Source: Methanospirillum sp028695895 (GTDB taxonomy: Archaea > Halobacteriota > Methanomicrobia > Methanomicrobiales > Methanospirillaceae). From it: a stretch of DNA of 64,000 nucleotides. This document shows, one piece after another, positions 51,351-59,651 of this stretch. The position numbers were made by a program, and so were the translations under genes. The stretch's first letter is position 1. Each line of letters starts with the position of its first letter. The notes beneath the pieces are model-generated. The model worked only from the letters and a program-made list of their open reading frames with translations. It searched no databases and had not been told where the DNA came from. The stretch lies in the NCBI RefSeq assembly GCF_041859935.1, contig NZ_JBFLGE010000001.1; one strand, given 5' to 3'.

Positions 51351-51908
51351 TTGAATGTACTGATGCATGACGGGCTTGTTGTTTATCCAACAGATACATT
51401 ATATGGCCTTGGGGGGGATGCCCTGTCTGACGAGGCAATTTTAAAGGTGTTTGAAGCAAAGGGGAGGGAATACTATAAACCGATCTCAATAGCAGTATCA
51501 GATCCTGACATGATTGGAGCGGTTGCATATGTTGATGAGATGGCAGAGGAATTTATTGATGAATTTCTTCCAGGACCGGTTACAGTAATACTGCCTGCAC
51601 GAAAAATTATATCAGCCAGACTTACAGCCGGAACAAAAAAGATTGGTATAAGATACCCCGACCACGAAATAGCTTTAGAACTCATCTCAAGATTTGATTC
51701 ACCAATTACTGCAACAAGCGCTAATCTATCCGGCGGACCTGATCCTGTATCAATTGAATTATGCAATGTCCCATATGATTGTGCAATAAATGCCGGACCA
51801 CTTCCCGGGATTTGTTCAACCGTTGTGGACCTGGAATTTAGGGAAATTATAAGGGCAGGGGTAGATATTGAATCTATTGCAGCCTTTTTATCCAGGTGGT
51901 CCTGTTGA
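51351..51908 (+). CDS. Sua5/YrdC threonylcarbamoyl-AMP synthase
   Basis: Makes threonylcarbamoyl-AMP from threonine, bicarbonate and ATP for the t6A37 modification of tRNAs. The core is recognisable: GLVVYPTDTLYGLGGDA, SDPDMIGAVAY, FLPGPVTVILPA and TATSANLSGGPDPVS. At 185 residues from the TTG at 51351 it is a single YrdC domain. The frame is open upstream to 51300, and the residues RNSIERALNVL before the TTG look like the normal family N-terminus, so the true start may be an ATT (51324) or CTG (51327) behind GGGGG at 51314-51318. An ATG at 51363 has no ribosome-binding site. Confidence 0.88.
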   Translation: MNVLMHDGLVVYPTDTLYGLGGDALSDEAILKVFEAKGREYYKPISIAVSDPDMIGAVAYVDEMAEEFIDEFLPGPVTVILPARKIISARLTAGTKKIGIRYPDHEIALELISRFDSPITATSANLSGGPDPVSIELCNVPYDCAINAGPLPGICSTVVDLEFREIIRAGVDIESIAAFLSRWSC

Positions 51909-52834
51909 AACCAGTTCGTCTTCGTGATTTTGTCAGAGATGTAAATGGATGGTATTATGCAGTCGCCGCTTACGATAATTTCTCAACAATTGGTTCAGTG
52001 CTCCGATATATCCCAGATCCTTCAGGTGACAGAATTGATGATTCCAAAACCAGGTACAGGAAGGTTGAGTTTGAAGAGGCATATCATCTGATATCAAAGC
52101 ATCATCCGGAATGGTCAGGTCTTGTCCACCGGATACCATTAAACCAGGTGAAAAAAGTTTTAAAGCCTGATGAAGAGATTGAAAGAATTAAAACGCATCA
52201 TACAAAAGTTGCTAAACTCGTAAAAGCATTACATCTGCCTCCCTGTTCCTTTGGTGTGACCGGTTCTCTTCTTTGTGGGCTTGAAGGGAAAAATTCTGAT
52301 ATTGACGGGGTTGTCTATGGATCTGCATTTGGATATGCCCAAAAACAATTGGCTCGCTCTATAAAAAATGGCACTATTAAAGATTTAAGTGAATCTCTCT
52401 GGAAAACTGTTTATAAAAAAAGAAACCCTTACACCTCATATGAAGAATTTATTCTTCACGAAAAGAGAAAACAAAACCGTGGACAGGTGGATGGGACATA
52501 TTTTGACCTTTTATATACACGCTCCTATAGTGATCTGCCAGGTTTTTCCATGCATAAAGGGGTTGTTCTTGGAAAAAATAGAATCGAAGCAACGGTGACT
52601 GCTGACCAGTTTGCATTTGACAGTCCTGCTGTATACGAAATTGATCACCCTGAAATATCACGGGTACTGTCATTCACTCATACCTACACAGGCCAGGCTT
52701 TTACAGGTGAAAGACTAGAGGCACAGGGCATTGTTGAGCAGCATGGCAAAGAGAAATGGCTTGTGGTAGGGACTACCAGGGAAGCAAAAGGAGAATTCAT
52801 CAGGTCATTGTCACTTCTTGAAAAGGAAGGATAA
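51905..52834 (+). CDS. Predicted nucleotidyltransferase
   Basis: A 309-residue archaeal protein with a polymerase-beta-type nucleotidyltransferase core. The active-site pattern is GVTGSLLCGLEGKNSDIDGVVYG (about residues 117-139): GS followed eleven residues later by DID. The rest is a family-specific N-terminal region (1-100) and a beta-rich C-terminal region with long conserved stretches. The role is unknown; an RNA or protein substrate is possible. The TTG at 51905, five bases behind AGGTGG and overlapping the Sua5 stop, is preferred over the GTG at 51896. Its last 24 bases overlap the convergent Cas4-like gene. Confidence 0.75.
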   Translation: MKPVRLRDFVRDVNGWYYAVAAYDNFSTIGSVLRYIPDPSGDRIDDSKTRYRKVEFEEAYHLISKHHPEWSGLVHRIPLNQVKKVLKPDEEIERIKTHHTKVAKLVKALHLPPCSFGVTGSLLCGLEGKNSDIDGVVYGSAFGYAQKQLARSIKNGTIKDLSESLWKTVYKKRNPYTSYEEFILHEKRKQNRGQVDGTYFDLLYTRSYSDLPGFSMHKGVVLGKNRIEATVTADQFAFDSPAVYEIDHPEISRVLSFTHTYTGQAFTGERLEAQGIVEQHGKEKWLVVGTTREAKGEFIRSLSLLEKEG

Positions 52835-53509
52835 TCTTCGTGGTTCATTTTGTGAACACCGGTCAAAAAACCGGCATCCAGAACAAGGTGGATTGAGAGG
52901 TTTTTTGGGGATTCCTCCTTTGTTTACATCCCTGACTTTATTAATTAGTTGAAACACCTTTCTACGATCCTTTGGAGTTGGTTCATAGTACCTGATTATG
53001 CCGGAAGGGATATATTCAATATAAAGTCCTTCAGGCTTTTTTTTGCAGGTATCCTCCAGACATATCAGAAGCGCTGCAGTTCTGATTGCATCCTCCGGCC
53101 AGCACCCCTTTTGTGGAGCTTTGGTACACCTTGTCAGTGTATATTCTTCGGCTGTTGCATCATACTTATCAAGAAGTCCATAGATACCTGCCCTGTCTGA
53201 CCTTACCAGAATGTCTGTGTCTGTCCAGGGCCTGACCGGGACATGTCTGACAGCATTAAGACAATCTTTAAGGAAGCTTCTTTTTTCAACTGATATGTCC
53301 GGATGGATCATGCAGATGATGTCCCAGAGTTTTTCTTCTTTTATATCCGGATCTGCACAGGAGACCTGTTTGCATATACTATATTTTTCAGAAGGATTTG
53401 ATTTCATTTCTGAATAAAAAAAATACTGTCTCGTACAATGAAATGCAGTGACAATTGAGGATATTGCCACTCCATCACCAGGTTTCTTTGAAATACCGCG
53501 TTCGGTCAT
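52811..53509 (-). CDS. Cas4/Dna2-like protein, probably without full nuclease site
   Basis: A 232-residue protein resembling Cas4-family PD-(D/E)XK nucleases. It has the N-terminal FHCTRQYFFY (an iron-sulfur cysteine context), IYGLLDKYD (candidate metal aspartate), and the C-terminal PPCSGCRFFDRCS, giving the C-x2-C-x5-C of a 4Fe-4S cluster. However, the segment that normally reads ExK is LTRCTK, with no acidic residue at the expected place, so catalysis may be lost or relocated. No other cas gene or CRISPR array is near. It is divergent from the DUF3467 gene. Confidence 0.6.
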   Translation of the reverse strand: MTERGISKKPGDGVAISSIVTAFHCTRQYFFYSEMKSNPSEKYSICKQVSCADPDIKEEKLWDIICMIHPDISVEKRSFLKDCLNAVRHVPVRPWTDTDILVRSDRAGIYGLLDKYDATAEEYTLTRCTKAPQKGCWPEDAIRTAALLICLEDTCKKKPEGLYIEYIPSGIIRYYEPTPKDRRKVFQLINKVRDVNKGGIPKKPLNPPCSGCRFFDRCSQNEPRRLSFLFKK

Positions 53510-53540
53510 TTTATTGTAATTGGAATCAAACAGATGAGAG

Positions 53541-53831
53541 ATGGCATCAAACGAAATTCAGGTGACAATACCACCCAATGTAGAACCGGTCTATAGTAAT
53601 ATGATTCAGATTGCTTATAAGGAAGATGAATTTACATTTATTTTTCTCCATCAGATTCCCGGAATAAACCAGGCAAGAGGTAAGGCAGTTGTAAGTATCA
53701 GCCCAAATCATGCAAAAAATCTGCTTGCTGTTCTTCAACGGACAGTTGGAGAATATGAACAAAAATTCAGAACTCTTGAAGCACCCCAAGATAAGCAGCA
53801 GAATGTAACTGCAATGCCTGGATATTCATAA
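53541..53831 (+). CDS. DUF3467 family protein
   Basis: A 96-residue protein matching the DUF3467 family, of unknown function, found in many bacteria and archaea. Typical features are the opening QVTIPPNVEPVYSNMIQI and the segment VVSISPNHAKNLLAVLQRTVGEYEQKF, a helix that fits protein-protein interaction. The gene is divergent from the Cas4-like gene (31 bases between the starts) and convergent with the acetate-CoA ligase gene. Confidence 0.85.
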   Translation: MASNEIQVTIPPNVEPVYSNMIQIAYKEDEFTFIFLHQIPGINQARGKAVVSISPNHAKNLLAVLQRTVGEYEQKFRTLEAPQDKQQNVTAMPGYS

Positions 53832-53850
53832 AATTTTTTTGGGAAGTTAA

Positions 53851-55917
53851 TTAATACACTCCCTGCGCTTTTATTCTGTATATCTGGTAAAGCAGTCTTC
53901 CAACTACCCGGAACATCATATCCAGTTCTTCAAAGCTTGGAATATTTTGTGCATGAAGGATATTTCTTCCACGATCCATTGATGCACCACCAAGCAGTGT
54001 CGGGATAATTCTTTTATCAGTAGATTTGGAAAACTCCAAAATCTTGTTTGCCAGTTGTTCTGATGAAAGAATATTGTTTGGGAATCCAACAATAAAGCAC
54101 ATATCCCATAGTGCATCGTTCTTAGCAAGCACTTCAAAAGTCTTTTCAAACCGTCCCTCAGTTGCATCACCAAGCAGGTCTATCGGGTTTCCACGGTTCC
54201 AGAATTCAGGGAGGAATGAATCCAGTTCTTTTACCAGATATTCAGGCAGGTCAATCATCTTAACTCCATACCTCTCGGAATAATCTGATGAAAGCACAGC
54301 AAATCCTCCGGCATTTGTAACTACGATTGCACGGCGGCCCTTGGGATATCGTTTCGGGTGTGAAAGCATCTCTGCTGCAAGAAAAGCACCGGTCAGAGTG
54401 TGGACAAGTAAGACGCCGGATTTTCTAAATGCCTCAATATAGACATCATAAGAACCTGAAAGGGATCCTGTATGTGATGCAGCTGCTACCTGACCACGGG
54501 CAGATGAACCAGCCTTTAATGCAACAACAGGTTTGTGCCTGGATACTTCACTTACTATCTCCATGAAGGCTTTCCCATTTTTAATCTGTTCAATATACAT
54601 GATGATGACTTTGGTCTCAGGGTCAGCTGCCGCAGCCCTGAGATAGTCAAAGAAGTTCAGGTCTGCCTGGTTTCCAACAGATACCACAAGTGAGAATCCT
54701 ATGTCTTTAGTAAGGGACCAGTCAACAACAGTGTTTACAATAGCACCACTCTGGGAAATGAAAGCAATGTTTCCAGAGTTTGGAGACTGGGCCACATATG
54801 TTGTGTCAAGTCCTATTGGTGGGATGATAAGTCCAAGGCAGTTTGGTCCGACAATCCTGGTACCGTAACGGTGAGCAATCTCAACGATACGTTCTTCAAG
54901 CATCTGCCCTTCTTCACTCATCTCCTTAAAGCCGGCTGTAATAACTACTGCTATCTTTACCCCTTTCTTTCCACATTCCTCCATGACTCCTGGAACATGA
55001 CGGGCTGGAACGGTGATAACCGCAAGATCGATCTCTTCTTCTGGTACATCCAGAATAGTGGGATAGGCTTTCAGGCCCTGAACAGTATCACGTTTATTGT
55101 TAATTGGATAGACCTTGCCAGGGAAGTGAAGCAGATTATGCATGACGGCATATCCCATCTTGCTGGTATCATCAGAAGCACCAATAACAGCAACAGATTT
55201 GGGCTTAAAGTACTCAGGAGGTACAGGTTCAAGATCAACAGTATCAAGAAGATTTATGTCATTATCCATTATGATCCTGGCATCTACTGCGCAGGCACCT
55301 GAGTCATATAATCTGATAGGGTTGATGTCAAATTCACGAAGATCCTTTTGATCTTCAAACATTTTGCATACATTCTTGATTATCTGTATAAGAACTTCTT
55401 CATCCTTAGGTTTTGAACCCCTGTATCCGGCAATGAGAGGGTAAGAATCGATATCGGTCACCATTCTCCTGATTTCTTCCTCATCAATCGGCAGAATACG
55501 AAGGGTAACATCCTTCATCAGTTCAACCAGAGTGCCACCTATACCAAATGTAATGACTTTACCAAATGTCGGGTCTGTCTTACCGCCAATAATTAGTTCA
55601 AGACCTGGTGCAGCCTGATTTTCAACAATTACACCATGGATATCAGCATTCTGATTATAAGCCCTGGCATTTGCAACAATCTGATTAAACGCGGACTGAG
55701 CTGCTTCTTTTGTTCCAATACCGACTATCACACCTCCGGCATCACTCTTGTGAACAATGTCCGGAGACATAATTTTCATTACAACCGGAAAACCAATTGC
55801 TTCTGCTGCTGACCCTGCATCTTCTGCCTTAGTAACTATCTTGTACTTAGGAGTTGGGATTCCGTATTTTGAAAGCAGGTCATATCCTTCTGATTCACTG
55901 AGCATCCATTCTGTCAT
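53851..55917 (-). CDS. Acetate-CoA ligase (ADP-forming), beta-alpha fusion
   Basis: A 688-residue fused acyl-CoA synthetase (ADP-forming), which makes ATP from acetyl-CoA or a related acyl-CoA. Residues 1-225 are the ATP-grasp (beta) half, with GFPVVMKIMSPDIVHKSDAGGVIVG. From about 235 is the alpha half: the CoA-binding VAVIGASDDTSKMGYAVM, VGPNCLGLI, and AASHTGSLSGSYDVY with the phospho-relay histidine (about 476). The start ATG at 55917 follows AGAGGTAA. The gene is divergent from acs, the AMP-forming counterpart, with 183 bases between them. The acyl specificity (acetyl, propionyl, aryl) is not certain. Confidence 0.9.
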   Translation of the reverse strand: MTEWMLSESEGYDLLSKYGIPTPKYKIVTKAEDAGSAAEAIGFPVVMKIMSPDIVHKSDAGGVIVGIGTKEAAQSAFNQIVANARAYNQNADIHGVIVENQAAPGLELIIGGKTDPTFGKVITFGIGGTLVELMKDVTLRILPIDEEEIRRMVTDIDSYPLIAGYRGSKPKDEEVLIQIIKNVCKMFEDQKDLREFDINPIRLYDSGACAVDARIIMDNDINLLDTVDLEPVPPEYFKPKSVAVIGASDDTSKMGYAVMHNLLHFPGKVYPINNKRDTVQGLKAYPTILDVPEEEIDLAVITVPARHVPGVMEECGKKGVKIAVVITAGFKEMSEEGQMLEERIVEIAHRYGTRIVGPNCLGLIIPPIGLDTTYVAQSPNSGNIAFISQSGAIVNTVVDWSLTKDIGFSLVVSVGNQADLNFFDYLRAAAADPETKVIIMYIEQIKNGKAFMEIVSEVSRHKPVVALKAGSSARGQVAAASHTGSLSGSYDVYIEAFRKSGVLLVHTLTGAFLAAEMLSHPKRYPKGRRAIVVTNAGGFAVLSSDYSERYGVKMIDLPEYLVKELDSFLPEFWNRGNPIDLLGDATEGRFEKTFEVLAKNDALWDMCFIVGFPNNILSSEQLANKILEFSKSTDKRIIPTLLGGASMDRGRNILHAQNIPSFEELDMMFRVVGRLLYQIYRIKAQGVY

Positions 55918-56100
55918 GTATTACCTCTGCGATGTAGTGCCGGCTCTACCGGTTTCAACAAATGACGTAAGGCAATTCGTCAAATTCTGCACTTACAATC
56001 TGAATCACCATTCCATATAAAATAACCGTATCTGTTGAACAACAAATATCCATGAAAAGAATAAAGAATTTAAGGAATTATTCATGATAAATAATGATAA
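55918..56100. promoter_or_regulatory. Divergent acd/acs control region
   Basis: The 183 bases between two divergent acetate-metabolism genes must hold both promoters. A TATA-like CATATAAAATAAC near 56013-56025 could serve acs, giving a leader of about 50-70 bases. No strong inverted repeat was found. Co-regulation of the two genes by acetate or energy state is an inference from the arrangement. Confidence 0.35.
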
Positions 56101-58008
56101 TTGAGGTGGATTATTATCTCAGAAGAAGAGTTGAAAAAACCTGAACAAATAGTGCACTATCCAGACCCGAGTTTCCAGGAATCCGCATTAATTCATGATT
56201 ATAATGAGTTGTATCATGAATTTGAAAAAGACCCAGATGCCTTCTGGCGCAGGATTGCATCAGATCTTCTCTGGTTCAAGCAGTGGGATAATATAAAAGT
56301 GTGGAACCATCCTTATGCTCAATGGTTCACTGGTGCCGATTTGAATATTACCTATAACTGCCTGGAGAGACATGTCAACAATGACCGTAGAAACAAGGTT
56401 GCCATTTTCTGGGCAGGAGAAAATGGAAAAGAACGGATACTGACCTATTACCAGCTTTACAAGGATGTTATGCGACTTGGAAATGCTTTAAAGTCCCTGG
56501 GCGTGGAGAAAGGAGATCGCGTCTGTATTTATCTGCCGGGTATACCTGAGCTTGTTGTGTCCATGCTTGCCTGTGCAAGAATTGGGGCGGTACATACCGT
56601 TGTTTTTGCTGGATATGGTTCTAAAGCCCTTAACGAACGTATCACCGGTGCAGGTGCAAAGATTGTCATCACGGCAGATGCTTCAGTTAGGCGTGGAGGC
56701 AGCATACCCTTAAAACCGGTGGTAGAGGAGGCTCTCATTCATGCCCCTACTGTTGAAAGGGTGATTATTCTAAGGACTCAGGAGCCAAAAGTAAGCCTTC
56801 TTGATGAGTTTGAGCTGGATTATGAAGATTTAATCTCCCAGGCAGACAGGTATTGTGAACCGGCACATGTTGACTCTGAAGATCCTTTATTTATTTTATA
56901 CACTTCCGGGACAACGGGTCCGCCAAAAGGAATTGTACATGCAGCTGGCGGGTACATGGTAGGTGCATATTATACAACAAAGTACGTGCTGACACTGCGG
57001 GAGAATGATGTTTACTGGTGTACTGCTGATCCAGGATGGATTACAGGGCACACCTATGGTATATACGGGCCGCTCCTTGTTGGTGGTACTATATTCCTTT
57101 CTGAATATACTCCGGATTATCCTGATCCCGGGATTTGGTGGAAATTAATCGAAGATTACGGAATCACTATCTTTTACACGGCACCTACTGCAATCAGAAT
57201 GTTTATGCGTATAGGAGAGGAATGGCCGAATAAATACGATCTTTCCACTCTCCGTCTTCTGGGTTCAGTGGGAGAACCTCTCAACCCTGAAGCATTTGAA
57301 TGGTTTTACAAGTACATCGGAAAAGAAAAATGCCCAATACTTGATACATGGTGGCAGACTGAGACCGGGATGCATATGGTTACTACGATGGTCGGTCTTC
57401 CAATGAAACCAGGATATGCAGGAAAACCTATCCCAGGGGTTGTTGCAACTGTTGTTGATGATGACGGAGACCCGGTACCTACTGGGGCCACAGGGTTTCT
57501 GGCTATCAAAGAGCCATGGCCATCCATGATGAAGACCGTCTATCAGAATGATGAACGGTACCAGCAATACTGGAACTTTGGAAAATATGGCTATTACAGC
57601 ACCAATGATCTTGCGGTAATGGATGAAGACGGGTATATCATGCTGCTTGGCAGATCTGATGATATCATCATTGTAGCCGGTCATAATGTAGGAACTGCCG
57701 AGATTGAAAGTGCCCTGGTTTCACATAGTGCCGTTGCAGAAGCTGCAGCTATTGGGAAACCAGATCCATTGAAAGGAAATATAATAAAAGCATTTGTAAT
57801 TTTACGTAACGGTATAGTTCCTACCCCAAAACTTATTCATGATCTGAGATATCATGTCAGAATTATTCTTGGCCCCATATCAGTCCCGGCAGAACTTGAC
57901 TTTGTAGATAATCTGCCCAAAACCAGAAGTGGTAAGATCATGCGGCGAGTATTAAGAGCAAAAGAGATGGGTATGGATCCTGGTGATGTATCCACCCTTG
58001 ATGATTAA
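56101..58008 (+). CDS. acs: Acetyl-CoA synthetase (AMP-forming)
   Basis: Activates acetate with ATP and CoA. The 635-residue frame has YTSGTTGPPKG (about 266-276), the adenylate-forming motif TWWQTETGMH (about 417-426), YYSTNDLAVMDEDGYIMLLGRSDDIIIVAGHNVGTAE, and the acetylation-type lysine in TRSGKIMRR (about 613-621). The start is uncertain: the TTG at 56101 has no ribosome-binding site, while GAGGTGG at 56103-56109 lies inside the frame and points to an ATC at 56116 (then SEEELKKP) or a TTG at 56131. It is divergent from the ADP-forming ligase. Confidence 0.94.
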   Translation: MRWIIISEEELKKPEQIVHYPDPSFQESALIHDYNELYHEFEKDPDAFWRRIASDLLWFKQWDNIKVWNHPYAQWFTGADLNITYNCLERHVNNDRRNKVAIFWAGENGKERILTYYQLYKDVMRLGNALKSLGVEKGDRVCIYLPGIPELVVSMLACARIGAVHTVVFAGYGSKALNERITGAGAKIVITADASVRRGGSIPLKPVVEEALIHAPTVERVIILRTQEPKVSLLDEFELDYEDLISQADRYCEPAHVDSEDPLFILYTSGTTGPPKGIVHAAGGYMVGAYYTTKYVLTLRENDVYWCTADPGWITGHTYGIYGPLLVGGTIFLSEYTPDYPDPGIWWKLIEDYGITIFYTAPTAIRMFMRIGEEWPNKYDLSTLRLLGSVGEPLNPEAFEWFYKYIGKEKCPILDTWWQTETGMHMVTTMVGLPMKPGYAGKPIPGVVATVVDDDGDPVPTGATGFLAIKEPWPSMMKTVYQNDERYQQYWNFGKYGYYSTNDLAVMDEDGYIMLLGRSDDIIIVAGHNVGTAEIESALVSHSAVAEAAAIGKPDPLKGNIIKAFVILRNGIVPTPKLIHDLRYHVRIILGPISVPAELDFVDNLPKTRSGKIMRRVLRAKEMGMDPGDVSTLDD

Positions 58009-58020
58009 TCATCCAACTCT

Positions 58021-58029
58021 TTATATACT
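58021..58029 (+). promoter_or_regulatory. TATA box of tbp
   Basis: TTATATACT lies 21-29 bases before the ATG at 58050, the spacing of a leaderless archaeal transcript. Confidence 0.5.
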
Positions 58030-58049
58030 GTTTTAATAGATTTATAACC

Positions 58050-58610
58050 ATGGCTGCAACTCCTGAAACTTCGCTCCGGATAGAGAATATCGTGGCCTCA
58101 GCGAAGATCTCAGAATCCCTGGACCTCCCCCAGATTGCATCCAGTATAAAGGATGCCGAATATAACAAAAAGCGGTTTCCAGGTGTTGTTATCCGGATGC
58201 AAAATCCCAAGATAGCAGCACTGGTATTCGGTTCTGGTAAAGTTGTACTTACCGGAGCTAAAAGTGTTGAGAGTCTTAATAAGGGACTTGAAATACTCGG
58301 CGATCTGTTAAGGTCCTTGAACATTGAAATTGCAAGCGAACTGACATATAAAATCCAGAACATTGTCACATCTGCTGACCTTGGTTCAGGTATTAATCTT
58401 AACAAGATTGCTGTCGGGTTTAACCTTGAGAAGATTGAGTATGAACCTGAACAATTTCCAGGTCTTGTTTACCGATTAGACGAGCCAAAAGTAGTAGTCC
58501 TGCTTTTTGGTTCAGGAAAACTGATTATCACCGGAGGAAAAGTACCTGAGGACGCAAGAAAGGCAGTGCTAAAGATAGTTGATGATTTGAAAGGGCTGGG
58601 TCTTTTATAA
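58050..58610 (+). CDS. tbp: TATA-box-binding protein
   Basis: Core archaeal transcription factor. The 186-residue protein is two direct repeats of the saddle domain: residues 8-95 (IENIVASAKI, FPGVVIRM, AALVFGSGKVVLTGAKS) and 99-186 (IQNIVTSADL, FPGLVYRL, VVLLFGSGKLIITGGKV). The paired phenylalanines that kink the TATA box sit in these strands. Length and pattern are standard for archaeal TBP. It is a single gene, convergent with rpiA. Confidence 0.97.
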   Translation: MAATPETSLRIENIVASAKISESLDLPQIASSIKDAEYNKKRFPGVVIRMQNPKIAALVFGSGKVVLTGAKSVESLNKGLEILGDLLRSLNIEIASELTYKIQNIVTSADLGSGINLNKIAVGFNLEKIEYEPEQFPGLVYRLDEPKVVVLLFGSGKLIITGGKVPEDARKAVLKIVDDLKGLGLL

Positions 58611-58819
58611 TCCAGGAATAATTATTCTGAATTTATAATTCCAATTCTATATTATTATATACTATAGAATTTATTATATTATAGTACCGTTTTCCGGGGG
58701 ATTTCTTTACTTTCATTTAGGATACGGTACATAATTTATGAGGAATTTTGGAAAACTGGATGCATATAGGATGCAGAAGTCTTCCGCATTATTCCTATTT
58801 GAAAAAATTATTATATAGG

Positions 58820-58856
58820 ATGACTGTTCATTTCAAGTTTAAATGAAATCAGTCAT
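58820..58856. repeat. Imperfect inverted repeat in the tbp/rpiA convergent gap
   Basis: ATGACTG-TTCATTT and AAATGAA-ATCAGTCAT form a long imperfect dyad (14 pairs with a two-base bulge) around CAAGTT. The 285-base gap between the convergent tbp and rpiA genes is otherwise very AT-rich, with no convincing coding frame. The hairpin may mark the termination region of both genes. Confidence 0.4.
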
Positions 58857-58895
58857 TTTGAAATGATAATGAAAATATCATAGTTTACTGGTTTT

Positions 58896-59600
58896 TTACG
58901 ATCCGATAATTCTCGGGCCGTCCTGTTCACCAATAATGACGGTGGTTTTATCTGTAAATTCGGTAAAAATTCCACAACTTACTACCCCTGGAATCATGTT
59001 AATAGTAGTTTCCATCCCTGATGGATCCGGAATATCGTCAGGAAAAAAATCAAGTACAATGTTTCCATTATCTGAAATAACAGGTCCGTCCTTTTTCACG
59101 CCTTCGCGTACTGTAACAGTTCCATCAAGTTCCATAAGCCTGCGAATAACATGACTTAGAGAAAAAGGGATAATTTCAATTGGTATTGGCCCGGTCAGAT
59201 GTGAGCAAATCTTTGAAGGATCGGCCACAATAATAAGCCTTGCAGAAGCATCCGCGATGATCCTTTCTCTGACATGTGCTGCTCCTCTTCCTTTGATAAG
59301 CCTTAATTCAGGATCTATCTGATCTGCTCCGTCAACAGTTAGATCAATCTTTTCCACCTGCTCAAGTCCGATAAGAGGTATTCCAAGATTCACGGCTCTC
59401 ATGGTGGTCTGTATGGACGTTGTCACCCCGAAGACAGAAAGACCCTCATCAGTAATACGTTCCTTTAATCGTGTCATCATATACGCAACGGTTGATCCGG
59501 TCCCAAGACCAATTGTCATCCCATCTTTGATATATTCAGCAGCTTTATATCCTGCTTTTTTCTTCGCAAGATCCTGGGTTGATATTGCTGTAATATTCAT
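58896..59600 (-). CDS. rpiA: Ribose-5-phosphate isomerase A
   Basis: Interconverts ribose-5-phosphate and ribulose-5-phosphate. The 234-residue protein shows GLGTGSTVAYM (about 32-42), the substrate-binding VDGADQIDPELRLIKGRGAAHVRE (about 89-112) with the catalytic lysine in LIKGRG, and a closing GIFTEF segment. The length is that of typical RpiA. In methanogens it links the ribulose monophosphate route to nucleotide synthesis. It follows surE on the same strand by 51 bases. Confidence 0.95.
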   Translation of the reverse strand: MNITAISTQDLAKKKAGYKAAEYIKDGMTIGLGTGSTVAYMMTRLKERITDEGLSVFGVTTSIQTTMRAVNLGIPLIGLEQVEKIDLTVDGADQIDPELRLIKGRGAAHVRERIIADASARLIIVADPSKICSHLTGPIPIEIIPFSLSHVIRRLMELDGTVTVREGVKKDGPVISDNGNIVLDFFPDDIPDPSGMETTINMIPGVVSCGIFTEFTDKTTVIIGEQDGPRIIGS

Positions 59601-59651
59601 GATTTTCCCTGTTTTTTCAATATTAATTTTTTCTAAAAATTTTTTGATGGA

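Noticed and set aside
52811..53831. Remnant CRISPR-Cas locus
   Set aside because: Only one Cas4-like gene is present, with no repeats, spacers or other cas genes in the window.
58738..58818. A 26-codon ORF in the tbp/rpiA gap
   Set aside because: It is very short, AT-rich, lacks a ribosome-binding site and lies in a convergent termination region.
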